Shown here piece after piece: positions 47,243-58,497 of a stretch of DNA of 64,000 nt (the first letter of the stretch is position 1; each line of letters begins with the position of its first letter). The notes under the pieces were generated by a model. That model searched no databases. It had not been told where the DNA came from and saw only the letters and a list, made by a program, of their open reading frames with translations. This stretch comes from Nectonema munidae (lineage: Eukaryota > Nematomorpha > Nectonematoida > Nectonematidae), in the NCBI GenBank assembly GCA_030549495.1, contig JAUIRK010000936.1, positions 434,001-498,000 on the forward strand, given 5' to 3'. A program made the position numbers and the translations under genes.

Positions 47243-48633
47243 TTTTTTTAATCATGATTCCTATATCTATTACAAAAAATAGTTTTCTACTCTCTTTTTG
47301 GAGTCCACTTTTAAAAGGCAATCTAAATTTTCTTATTTTCATGGATATATGTAGTAAGTAAATTGGTGTATGCTAGGTGTATTTCGATCTTCACAATGGA
47401 AAAAATCAAACAAATCAGCAAAATAATAACTAAAAATAGTTGGTTAAATAAATTGATTAACCTCATTGTCTAACTAACTAAATAATTTGTGGTTGTTTGC
47501 CTCTAGATTAAGCTACCTGAGCTACATTTCGGTCCACTAAAATTCTTAGTTTCAAGGCCGAGACAAGTTGCTCGCCCACTTTGCTAGCAAGTTCACTACT
47601 CTACATGGGTTAGGGCAATAATAAATAAACTGACAACTTACTAGGCAGTAGTAGGAAACTACGTCCTATATTTATGTTGATGATATCGTCGAATCTTTTT
47701 AATAGTTTCTTACAAAAAAAACTCACTTTTAAAAATTTTATTCATCTAATATTTCAACGTAAGATGTCCAAAAATAAAGACACTTTCAAAAGAAAGCTAT
47801 TAAATATCTTTTTTAGGATGAATCTCTGATATTGATTATATTTATCATTACTACAGTGTTTGTTATTTTTATCGTTAAATTAGAAAAAATTTTGCTGATT
47901 CTAATTTTCGTTACCTTTCCATAATTTTTTTCAAAAAAAAATGTATGAATATTTTTAGAAAATAACAAAAAATTCAAATACATAATTAATTAGGTGAAAG
48001 ATTTTGAAAGAAAGCACCCATCATTTGGTGAAGTGAGTTCAATCAAAGATTAAAATACCAATCAAAAAAACTTAATTTTAAAATATCAAAATTAAGCAAA
48101 GGATTAAGAGAAAGGCAAGAAAAAAATAAAAATACTTTATAAATACGCTAATATATTTAATAATATCTTTAATAATGTATCCCAATCGATACCTGATGTT
48201 CTTTTGTTCATAAAAATGTCACAAATATTAATTGAAGGGGGGGGGGATGCTTAATCAGCTCATGGATCCATAAATATAATGAATAAAATATTGCTAATAA
48301 AAAGATTTCTTTAGAATTGTAAGAATATTTTAATTTAATTTTCAAAGATTTTGTAATTTAATATTTCTTTTAGAAATTTTGTTATTTAAAATTTAAATCA
48401 TATAAATAATAAGTAGGATTCGTAATAAACACATTAAGTTATACAATTTCAAAAAAAAGTGTGAACAAGACTAATTTTACATCTTTTCAAACTCTACCTG
48501 TGTTTGTCTAATTTCTCTCACCTTATTAACCTCATCCAAAAATGTATACTATTGAGAAAATGTTAAATCTAAATGCAGGCCTACTTGTCTAAAACTACAA
48601 TTTATATCAATCAATGGCCAATAGAATGCGTTA
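47243..48633. other. Intergenic AT-rich sequence with an 11-G run
   Basis: No gene recognised. A run of G occurs at about 48236-48246, unusual in this AT-rich setting. Confidence 0.5.
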
Positions 48634-48736
48634 TTAACACATTAAGTATCATAGAAATCAGATGATATCTAAAAAAGCAGACGAAGATGAAATTACTTAT
48701 GTTCCCAAATGGGAGCATTGGGACTTAATGGGTTAA
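48634..48736. mobile_element. piggyBac-type MITE D (TTAA-flanked, diverged)
   Basis: TTAA at 48634-48637 and 48733-48736. Read inverted it starts TTAACCCATTAAGTCCCAATG and shares the TTCGTCTGC...ATATCATCTGATTT interior with MITEs B and C. A near-palindrome with TCCCA/TGGGA arms sits where B has its 18-bp palindrome. Confidence 0.75.
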
Positions 48737-49239
48737 AAAAAGTAGGACAGTGTTCTTAGGGGAGAGATATCTGCAGCTTCAGTATATTTAGTAATCATTA
48801 TAAAGTACCCAAGTTTGCAATCGCTTATCCAAGAGGAAATAATTTGTTTTGGGTTAAATTAGGGGTTTTATTCAGTAGTATTTCATCATCTATTTCTCAA
48901 ATTCTGCTCTGTTTGTCCAGAGATCAAGACAGTTAAATTTACTTTATAAAATTTAGTTAAAATAATTCATTAATATAGACTGAATCTTTTGAATTAGTTG
49001 GTTCACAATAATATATGGCGTTGATCTCTGTAGATTGAGATGCTGAGCTTTGATTATTGAAATTTATTTATATTAAATTAATTCATTATAAATAAAATAT
49101 TAACCCTATTAGTGCTGAGGGGGGCGTAAAAAATTAATTGTAGAAAATTGGCTGAATCATATCCCTTCAAATTTTGTGACTTTTCCTAAAATCGCTAGCT
49201 GCATCTTTTGAAACCATTTTCATGGTAGTCGAATGACCT

Positions 49240-50765
49240 TTCATGTCCAAAACTGTCAATTAAAAATTTAAATTTTGACATCTGTACTTAACCTTATAAC
49301 TTAGGATCTATAATATATAATACCCTGAAAGTTTATAATTATGTACAGTTTGGAACGCATAACACTTTATATATTTAATTTTTTCAATAATCATGGCTAC
49401 TTTTTAGAAAATGTCAATCAAAATTTTGATTGATCAAAAATATATCTAATAAAATATACCTTCAAATTTAACAAAAAATATATGTTTTTATACTAAATCG
49501 GTCATGCTTTTTCATTTCTGGACTCATTTTTTACATTTAGGATTTGAAAATACCTATAAGTGTTAATCAAATTTGCGGTTTACTTCTGAAAATTGTCTCT
49601 AAATACATTCATTCAAATTTTACAATGAAATATATGTTTTTATACCAAATCAACCATGCTGTTTTCATTTCTGAACTCATTTTTCACATTTAGAGGTTTT
49701 AAAATATCTGTCAATGTCAATCAAATTTGCGGTTTACTTCTAAAAGCTATCTTCAAAAATATTTTCTCAATTTTACATGAAATATATGTTTTTATACCAA
49801 ATCAATCATGCTGTTTTCATTTCTGAACTCATTTTTCACATTTAGAGGTTTTAAAATATCTGTCAATGTCAATCAAATTTGCGGTTTACTTCTAAAAGCT
49901 ATCTCCAAAAATATTCTCTCAATTTTACATGAAATATATGTTTTTATACCAAATCAATCATGCTGTTTTAATTTCTGAACTCATTTTTTACATTTAGGAT
50001 GTGAAAACACTTATAAGTGTTAATGAAATTTGCGGTTTACATCTAAAAATTGTCTCAAAATATTCATTCAAATTTTACAATTAAATATATGTTTTATACC
50101 AAATCAACCATGCTAGTTTCATTTATGGACTCAATTTTTGCAGTTTGAATTTGAAAATACCTATAAGTATCAATCAAAGTTGCGTTTAGTTCTAAAATTT
50201 GTTTTCAAAAATATTGATTCAAATTTTACGTGAAATATATGTTTTTATAGCAAATAGATCATGATGATTTCATTTCTGAACACAATTTTCGAATTTAGAG
50301 GTTTTACTGCTAGTGTCAATCAAATTTGCGGTTTATGTCGTAAAACTATATCCCAAAATATTTTCTCTAATTTTACATGAAATATATGTTTTTATACCAA
50401 TTCGACCATGATAATTTTTATTTCTGAAATCATTTTTTGCATTTAGAGGTTTTAAATGTCTGAAAGTATCAATCAAATGTTCGATTTACATCTAATGTCT
50501 ACAGAAATATTTTTGAAATTTAAATAAAATATCTGTTTTTATGCCAAATGGAAGATGCTGGTTTCATTTTTGGCATTTATGGTTTTAAAATATCTGAAAG
50601 CTTCAATCAGATTTGCGGTTTACTTCTAGATACTGTCTTCAAAAATATTTTCAAAAAAATAAAATATCTGTTTTATACCAAATCGACTATGCTTATTTTA
50701 TTTCTGTACTGGATTTTGGATAATACGGTTAAAAAATATCTCGAAGTGGCAATTGAATTAGTAAT
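49240..50765 (+). repeat. Satellite array 1, period about 150 bp
   Basis: Markers such as TGCGGTTTAC recur at 49574, 49729, 49880, 50031, 50181, 50327 and 50614 (spacings 146-155, with one diverged unit near 50480). Each unit also has GAAATATATGTTTTTATACC. About eight to nine diverged units are present. Short ORFs here are by-products. 48737-49240 holds only flanking AT-rich sequence. Confidence 0.9.
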
Positions 50766-51860
50766 ATATGCCTGAAAATCAGTTCTGTAAAAAAATTTCA
50801 AAAAATGGCTGCATATTAGATATATAGTGAAAATATACTTCTTTTTTTTTTTGTATATTTTGTCTTATAATACTTTCTACAATCATCTTGAGTATGAAAT
50901 ATTTATTTAAAAAAAACAAAATGTATCATAAAATCATTTGAAAATTTGTATGAGAGAAGGAACCAAGTTGAAAACTAATTGAAAAGAGAGCATGTGATCA
51001 AAACAAATGATTAAAAAAATATGTATCTTGACTAAATGGAAGATCTACCATGTTCTAATGAACTAGGAAGTGGTTTAATTATATAATATTAGGTGCTTCG
51101 AAAAACATTTTGACAAAAAAAGTTCCTCTTTTACAAATGAAAAATATTTAAATCTATAGCTTATCATCTAGGATTACAATTAACATTTAGCTAATATGGG
51201 TAGGAAATCTGAAAATTTAGAATAGGTCAGATTTACCAAAAATGGCACAGATGCCAATATGTGAGAATTTACTCACTATCAAGATATTTTAATTTAAATT
51301 GAATTTTTCAATCTTTTTCCTTTTGCGTCAAAGAAATAATTTTTTAGATGAAGAACGTGGACAACTTTTTGTAATTGAACAATGAACATCACGAATAATT
51401 CATCAGAATAAAACCTTTGAAATGAGATTGGTTGACAAATATTCAGGCCTGATAATAAAATACACGATACTGATAAAAAAGTCTAAGATCATCCAGAAGA
51501 TTCTTTAATCAAAATGCTTTGAGAGAGGAAAATAGTAATTTTATCATTATAAAAAAAATTTCGAACAGACATTGAAGAATATAAATTTCTAATCAAAAAA
51601 GAGCTACCAAGAAAGGATCATCATGGAATGAATAGCAAAATTACATACTGTAAATTATAATATGACGTAGAGACTACAAGCCGATAACGAATTTGTAGCC
51701 AAAAAGATGGAGGTCCTATCGAGTTACATAAGTTACTGTAGAATGAAATATTTTGAGTGAATTAAACACCTAAAATTGGTTTATTAAATAAATTAAGAAA
51801 ATAATTACCAGAGAAATACTGCAAGTTTATTTTTATGTTTATATATTTGACATTGATTTA
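50766..51860. other. Spacer between the two satellite arrays
   Basis: AT-rich, no recognisable gene or repeat terminus. Confidence 0.5.
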
Positions 51861-51869
51861 CAGGTTTAA

Positions 51870-52970
51870 TCGATTTTTTGACAGGTTTTATTGATTTCAT
51901 AAAAAATGACATCACCATTAAATTCTACATACTTGAAATGTATAAAAAACTTTTTATAAGAATAAAAATTTTAATTTTGACATGGGCTGTCATATTTAAA
52001 TTATTTTGTCAGTAACTACTTGAAAATGTGATACAGGGTAAACTTCATCATCTCCCTATACTTACTATTAAACGTAATTCTCTAATTCAAAAAACCGTGC
52101 CTGATCATTCTGATTTGACAGCTTTGATTGATTTTCATAAAAAAAATGAATATCACCACTGAATTCAGCATATTTGAAAATGGGTATACATGTGTAAAAA
52201 ACTTTATATAATTATTTAGATAAAAAGTTCCTTTTTGAGATGAGCTGTCACATTTAGATCAATTTCTTGACAGGTTTGATTGATTTTCATAAAAATGAAT
52301 ATCACCACTGAATTACACATGCTTAAAAATTGGTATATATGTGTAAAAAACTTTATATTATTACTTAGATAAAAAGTTTCTTTTTAAGATGAGCTGTCAT
52401 ATATAAATCAATGCTTTGATAACTTAATTGCTTTTTATAAAAAAAAATGAATATCACCGCTGAATTCAGCATGCTTGAAAATGGGTGTATATGTGTAAAT
52501 AACATTATATAATTATTTGGATAAAAAGTTTCTTTTTTTTGAGATGAGCTGTCATATGTAAATCACTTTTTTGACAGGTTTGAATGATTTTCATAAAAAA
52601 TGAATATCACCACTGAATTCAGCATATTTGAAAATGGGTATACATGTGTAAAAAACTTTATATAATTATTTAGATAAAAAGTTTCTTTTTGAGATGAGCT
52701 GTCACATTTAGATGAATTTTTTGACAGAATTGATGGATTTTCATAAAAAATGAATATCACCACTGAATTCAGCATATTTGAAAATGGGTATACATGTGTA
52801 AAAAACTTTATATAATTATTTAGATAAAAAGTTCCTTTTTGAGATGAGCTGTCACATTTAGATCAATTTCTTGACAGGTTTGATTGATTTTCATAAAAAT
52901 GAATATCACCACTGAATTTAGCATGCTTGAAAATGGGTGTATATGTGTAAAAAATTTATATATTTGTTTT
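51870..52970 (+). repeat. Satellite array 2, period about 150 bp
   Basis: GATGAGCTGTCA starts at 52239, 52388, 52543, 52693 and 52843 (spacings 149-155), with diverged units before 52239 back to about 51880. Each unit contains AATGAATATCACCACTGAAT and TGTGTAAAAAACTTTATATA. Units 52543-52970 are the most alike. The sequence is not obviously the same as array 1. Confidence 0.9.
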
Positions 52971-53002
52971 CATTAAAAAATAAAAAAATACAAAATTAAT
53001 TT

Positions 53003-53500
53003 TTTTATACGGTTGAACGCGGGTAGAGAACTTGAGTGTCATCTCCAACTTGTATATTACGATGTTTATATTCCATGTACAAATGACTAGGGAGACAATG
53101 TTCAACTTTCTGTTCATATTTTGCTAGATGTAAGATTTGATATACCTCATTCGGGAAGACGATGCCATCTAAGTTATTACCTATATACCTGTATACTACG
53201 ATGGTTCATCTCCAACCTGTCAGTTCATATTTTGCTAGATGTAAGATTTGATATACCTCATTCGGGAAGACGATGCCATCTAAGTTATTACCTATATACC
53301 TGTATACTACGATGGTTCATCTCCAACCTGTCAGTTCATATTTTGCTAGATGTAAGATTTGATATACCTCATTCGGGAAGACGATGCCATCTAAGTTATT
53401 ACCTATATACCTGTATACTACGATGGTTCATCTCCAACCTGTCAGTTCATATTTTGCTAGATGTAAGATTTGATATACCTCATTCGGGGAGACGATGTTA
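53003..53500 (+). repeat. 111-bp tandem array, 3.4 near-identical units
   Basis: GTTCATATTTTGCTAGATG starts at 53112, 53223, 53334 and 53445, an exact 111-bp period. The first three units look identical by eye. Because 111 is 37 codons without a stop, it yields a 127-codon ORF of 37-residue repeats, most likely fortuitous. The lead-in from 53003 (GTTGAACGCGGGTAGA) is shared with the inverted block at 2040-2400. Confidence 0.95.
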
Positions 53501-53522
53501 CTGATAATATTTATACCTTTTT

Positions 53523-54790
53523 TCAATACTTTGTCTGATTTCCTTTAGCCCTAATAATTGAATCAATTCTTGGCAGAGAGCTATTACACAAGTCAGCGAC
53601 ATTTTTGCGGTCTAAGAATTTTTAGATGAATCTTATGTAATTTGTTAATATTTGTTGAAGCCAAATATGACCTTAGTTTTTACCTATCAGGTCAGAATTT
53701 TTTTTATAATTATTTTTTATAAAAAAAAAAGAAGTCAATATTTTGCTTAACTTTTATTCATCTTTTTTAGAATTCACCTTTTATTTCTAATGTTGTACGC
53801 CTGCTAGCTGCTTGGTCTTTGTAAATTGTTCAACTATATAGCTCTGTTTTTTATTCGAACAACTGTAAAATGAATAGAAAATGTAAAAATGATTATAATA
53901 TATTTTGTTATATTTCTGGACAAGTAATGCTGATTGGGCAGCAATTACGCATCACTTCATTTGTTAAAGCAAGCTACTACGCTTACTTCGGCATGAAATT
54001 AGTCGATCAAGATAAAACTTTAAACCGCGGAAAAAAATTTTTAACGCAGGGCTGTGTTATATATATATCTGGAACCAATTCCCGTCCCTGCTTTGAATAT
54101 TCCCATAATTCTTCAAAGCTTCTTGGGTTCCTTAGATGAACTTTTCTTTTTATCTCAACTCACATTTGTTCAATTATATTAACATAAGGGCTTCGAGGTG
54201 GGTAGTTTTTTTAGAAGACAGAATTTTTATTTAAAAATTGCTGAGTCGAACAAGACCTGAAATATATTACTAATATTTATATTAGGCAGTAAATTGGTTT
54301 CAATTAATTCGTTGTATTTTATACTTTTGAGTGTTCCATCAATTTTTAACAACTTTCTTCTACCACCGCTTTTTATAAATCCTCAGAGCATCAAACTTTT
54401 TCTTTTGTGTTTGGACATAACGTTCACCAAATCGCATTCCTTTAGTTAGGCCTTCTAACATATTGCCGTGAATTAACTTTATTCAAAGCTGGGTTTTTAG
54501 CCGCCAAACTCCCATTCAAATGATTTTTTAAGGATTCGTTTTACTGTATCAATTGAAATATATTTTGATAAATTATTTTCTTCCTTTAATTGCCTTGCAG
54601 AAAAATTAGGATTAATCTTTGATAATAATCTTTTTTACAATGACTAATTTTCGGATATCTGTATCAGTAATTTTTGAGGACGACCGCTTTTGGGTTTTCT
54701 GTAGGACTTGTGTCGATTGATACAATTAATTTTTCAATAATTTGTCGTCTGTACTTTTCTTTGAAATTTTTTATAATACTTTGATCTATC
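53523..54790 (-). mobile_element. Tc1-type transposon relic, interrupted
   Basis: Minus strand, right to left: an HTH linker with SGRPQK-type motif (near 54690), FSARQLKEENNLSKY and IDTVKRILKK (54610-54530), FGERYVQ, a LKIDGTLKSIKYNELIE segment (near 54330), the PPRSPYVNIIEQM motif that carries the third catalytic residue region (near 54190), KVHLRNPRSFEELW, and after a gap the C-terminal SLPRIDSIIRAKG (near 53570). The 53650-54055 stretch does not belong to Tc1 and splits the C-terminus. Many stops. Confidence 0.8.
53650..54060 (+). pseudogene. Fragment related to the GC-rich element protein, inside the Tc1 relic
   Basis: The plus-strand ORF from 53870 begins MNRKCKNDYNIFCYISG and continues KASYYAYFGMKLVDQDK. 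This parallels the first ~55 residues encoded at 56616 (FCYACG; KAAYFHYFGCKVGDQ). It is AT-rich and truncated after about 60 residues, so it is an older relative. Its position between the two ends of the Tc1 coding region suggests it inserted there. Confidence 0.6.
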
Positions 54791-55077
54791 TTTCAAACAC
54801 AATATCAAAACTTCAAAAAAGATCATTGTAATTTAAAAATGAAATTGTTATGGTTTTTGATTTTGTCAAAATATTTGCAAAACACTTTTCTATTAAAATT
54901 TGTGGAAACTGGACATTTTGATTTTTATGAGAGGGCTTAATTCAGCATGTGAAACCTAGGCGTATAATATTTACTAAAATTGTTATTGAAAGACTTCATT
55001 CAAATATACTATTTGCTCGAGTCATGAATCTGTGCCGGTTTCAAAATGATTTATAGTATAGAAAGAGAAATAAATAA

Positions 55078-55083
55078 TTTATT
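55078..55083 (-). promoter_or_regulatory. Polyadenylation signal of LSM4
   Basis: AATAAA on the minus strand 25 bp beyond the LSM4 stop codon. Confidence 0.6.
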
Positions 55084-55107
55084 TAAATTGATGTGTTTTT
55101 CATCCAA

Positions 55108-55416
55108 TCATTTATTTTTCTTCTTTTTAACTTTTTTCTCTTGGAAGGATTGATTATTATTGCTTTGATTTTGACTTGGGCCTAAAAATATAAAATTAAA
55201 AAAAGGAAAAAAAATCAAAGCAACAATATTACCTCTGTTATCCCCACCCGCTCTAGCTCTTTGCCCAGAAACTCCTCTCTTCATTCCGCTCGAAATGATT
55301 GGCTTAGCAGAAAAATCTTCTTTTACATTTTCGATTATTTCATCTGGCATGCGCAAATCCTTTATATTACTTCCTCTTATGTAGCATTCAGGAATCCGCC
55401 AAAAACGATCGCCATC
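55108..55416 (-). CDS. LSM4: LSM4, U6 snRNA-associated Sm-like protein (two 3' exons only)
   Basis: LSm4 is a subunit of the LSm2-8 ring on the U6 snRNA 3' end in the nucleus and of the cytoplasmic LSm1-7 mRNA-decay ring. Exons on minus: 55233-55416 and 55108-55181, with a 51-bp GT-AG intron (phase 1). The first reads DGDRFWRIPECYIRGSNIKD, which contains the Sm2 motif (IRG...I), then LRMPDEIIENVKEDF and an Arg/Gly tail; the second is a Gln/Asn then Lys-rich end. The Sm1 exon(s), with the family's VELKNGETYNG motif, were not found between 55417 and 64000. An acceptor (TTTTGAAG) precedes 55416, so they should lie upstream across a long intron. This is a spliced locus, not a retrocopy. Confidence 0.9.
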   Translation of the reverse strand, partial: DGDRFWRIPECYIRGSNIKDLRMPDEIIENVKEDFSAKPIISSGMKRGVSGQRARAGGDNRGNIVALIFFPFFNFIFLGPSQNQSNNNQSFQEKKVKKKKNK

Positions 55417-56390
55417 CTTCAAAATTTTCAAATCACTATACGTCAATTTTTTAGTCAAGCAAAATACTGACGCGTCTAATAGAAGAGCATATTAGTTATC
55501 AGAACTAGGGTATCCCCCAGGGATCTTGTTTGTTTATATGCTAATCCTCTCCATTAAAAACGCTTTTAAAGATTTGGTTGATTCAAAATGAAAACTCTTC
55601 AACATTATTTTTTTACATCTATCCGCACTTACACAGGCAACTGCAAGCACTGGACACGAGTAAATAAAAATACAGTGTCAGAAACAGAAATAAATTTATT
55701 TTTGCAATTTGAAAGTCTAAATTAAATAGCAGTATCTTCAATTAAAGAAAAAAATATGTTAATATCGCTATGGCAAGGAAAAGACGCAAAATTGGCAACA
55801 ATTAAATATCGTATTTTACTTATAGAACTGGACTATGCTGCAAAATGGCGAAGTTGCTGAAAAATATTTCTATATTGTATCATAAACAAAATGCGAAAAC
55901 AGAAGATTTTGATAATAATACGTAAAACAAAGAAATATTCGCAAAATCATAGCATGGCAAAAGGACAATGGAATATTTCAAAAGTTTTATATTACTGTGC
56001 ATAATCCCAGTATCGCATTTTTAGTTCTAAAAATGGCATTCATTTTATTAGCATTAGAACTAACAATTTAAAATTTTATTATAATTATGAATACCTTATA
56101 GTGTTGTCAAAAACAATAGACTTTTTTTTGCCCAAATGTGATTGAAAACATTCCAAACTAATAATTTATTTTTGTAAGTCCTCCTGGAAGCGTTACTTTG
56201 TGAGCCTACATCTTTCTTTATGTGACGATTCACGCGTTTCCGTGACATTGATTGCTATCCATGGTAAAATTTATATTTTCTGTATAGTTTTTCTTTAAAA
56301 ACTACAATCAAAGGCAAATTAATCCTAACTGCAATGCAATGCAATGCAATGTTTCAGTAAAGCTGTTGTGCCGTAAATATCAAATTTCAA
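55417..56390 (-). other. Probable LSM4 intron sequence
   Basis: AT-rich, no recognisable LSM4 N-terminal exon. A short GCAAT tandem (about five units) occurs at 56330-56350. Confidence 0.4.
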
Positions 56391-58497
56391 AAAAAAATTT
56401 TTTACTGGAGATGTGTAAAGTGATTAAGACTAATTTGGGTACACTGATTTCAAAAATCATAACCGTTTTGCTGTATCACGTTAGGATTTTCAGGAACAGA
56501 AATATTCCCATTGCCTAGAAGTCAGGATTTCAATGAAATTTACATATGTCTTTAACATGGGTATTTCGTACAATTGTTGTTAACATGTGTTATATTTCTT
56601 TCTTTCAGATAAAGATGAGTAGGCGATCCTGTACCAATCATCCTGACAACTTCTGTTATGCCTGTGGTCGGTATACCAAAAAAGATCAACAGCGAAGTAT
56701 ATCTACAGCAGTGAAAATGAAGGCCGCCTACTTTCACTACTTCGGGTGTAAGGTGGGGGACCAAAAACAGAGCTGGGCACCATACATCTGCTGCACAAGC
56801 TGTCACACAACCTTGACTCAGTGGTTGGTGGGCAAGCGCGCGAGATGCCATTTGCGGTGCCCATGATATGGCGTGAGCCGCAGAATCATCATGATGATTG
56901 TTATTTCTGCTGCACAAGCATCGCCGGCTTCAATAAGAAGAATAAAGGTCACATCAAGTACGCTGACTGCGTTTCTGCTCGTAAACTTGTGCCTCATGAT
57001 GACGAGAACCCCGTTCCAACACCTCCAGCTGATCAGAACATAGCTGTAAGCAGTGGTGAACAGGATGGTGATGATGAACCTTTTGAACCCGACACTCAAG
57101 AACCATACCTTCTGAATCAGGGAGACTTAAATGATCTTGTAAGAGATCTCTCGCTGTCAAAGGCGAAGGCAGAGCTGCTTGGATCAAGGCTGCAGCAGTG
57201 GAATCTACTGGAACCTAACACTAAGATATCCTTGTTCAGAGCACGTCACAGAGACATGGCTGAGTTCTTTGAGATGGAAGACACGATGACATTCTGCAGT
57301 GACATCAACGGTCTGTTGAAAGAACTTGGGTGTGACCACGATCCTGCAGACTGGCGCCTCTTCATCGACTCGGGGAAGAACAGCTTGAAGGCTGTTTTGC
57401 TCCACAATGGCAACGAGAAACCATCAGTCCCACTGGCTCATGCGTTCGGCATGACAGAGTTATTGAGACTATGCGGCAGCTGCTTGATTCCATCAAGTAC
57501 AATGACTTCAACTGGCACATCTGCGGAGACTTGAAAGTGGTGGCGCTGTTGTTAGGGCTGCAGTCAGGCTACACGAAATACATGTGCTTCCTTTGTCTCT
57601 GGGATAGCAGAGACGATAGGAATCACTGGACGAAGAAAGATTGGGAAGAGCGAAAGGAGCATGTACCTGGTCGACACAACGTGAAGCATGTCGCCCTTGT
57701 CGACCCAGCCAAGGTTTTCCTTGCACCACTCCACATAAAGCTCGGCTTGATGAAAAGTTTTGTACGGGCAATGGATCTGAATGGGCGTGGGTTTTTATAC
57801 CTCAAGGAAAAGTTTGGCAACACCTTGTCGGAGGCCAAGATCAAGGCTGGTATCTTTGTTGGACCGCAAATCCGACAGATTATGAAGGACGAAACTTTTC
57901 CGACAACTCTAAACCCCAAAGAGCTGGCAGCGTGGAGGAGCTTCAAAGCTGTGACGGATAACTTCTTGGGGAAAGAGCGCGCGGACAACTATGAAGAAAT
58001 ACTGCAGCAGCTGCTGGAGTCGTTCAGGAAACTTGGCTTCAGGATGTCCCTGAAAATCTATTTCCTACACCAGCACCTGAACTTCTTCCTGACAACTTGG
58101 GAACAGTCTCGGACGAGCACGGCGAGCGATTCCACCAAGAGATTTCACTCATGGAGACGCGTTACCAAGGGCGGCACAACCCGAACATGATGGGCGATTT
58201 CTGCTGGTTCCTGCATCGTGAAACTGACACAGAGCAGCACAAACGCAAAGCCAAATGCCTAAAGCATTTTTAATTACATTCTAGTGGAGTTTTTCTGTAA
58301 TTTCTATAATTTTGAAGCATTCATGATGAAATAAATGAATTTTTGTAAATTTCATTAAAATCCTGACTTCTAGGCAATGGGAATATTTCTGTTACTGAAA
58401 ATCCTGACGTGATACAGCAAAACGGTTATGATTTTTAAAATCAGCGTACCCAAATTAGTCTAAATCACTTTACACATCTCCAGTAAAAATTTTTTGT
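56391..58497 (+). mobile_element. GC-rich element with 153-bp terminal inverted repeats
   Basis: 56391-56543 returns inverted at 58345-58497 with few differences; shared blocks include TTTTTACTGGAGATGTGTAA, AACCGTTTTGCTGTATCACG and TTGCCTAGAAGTCAGGAT. Between them is one Cys-rich gene (56616-58273). The interior is close to balanced in base composition while everything around it is strongly AT-rich, which suggests recent arrival. A target duplication is not clear because the outermost bases are A/T runs. It lies in what should be the LSM4 5' intron. Confidence 0.85.
56616..58273 (+). pseudogene. Cys-rich transposase-like gene of the GC-rich element, family unassigned
   Basis: The coding sequence spans about 550 codons over several frames, with roughly three frame breaks near 56850, 57470 and 58085. 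The N-terminus has Cys pairs suited to zinc binding (FCYACG; YICCTSCHTTL; DCYFC). An acidic linker follows (DGDDEPFEPD). The C-terminal half contains WHICGDLKVV, GYTKYMCFLCLWDSRDD, PLHIKLGLMKSF and SDEHGERFHQEI, all of which I recognise as conserved in a dispersed, unnamed metazoan protein family. The acidic residues in CGDLK and DEHGER are candidates for an RNase H-like active site; this is inference. I cannot give a superfamily name. Confidence 0.7.

Noticed and set aside
49100-49125. TTAACCCTATTAGTGC as another piggyBac-type end
   Set aside because: No inverted partner with TTAA within a plausible distance.
53121-53504. 127-codon ORF of 37-residue repeats
   Set aside because: It is a by-product of a 111-bp tandem repeat without stops; no start context, splice sites or family support a protein.
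57508-57988. Minus-strand ORFs across the GC-rich element
   Set aside because: Shadows of the plus-strand gene, whose motifs are conserved; high GC lengthens antisense ORFs.
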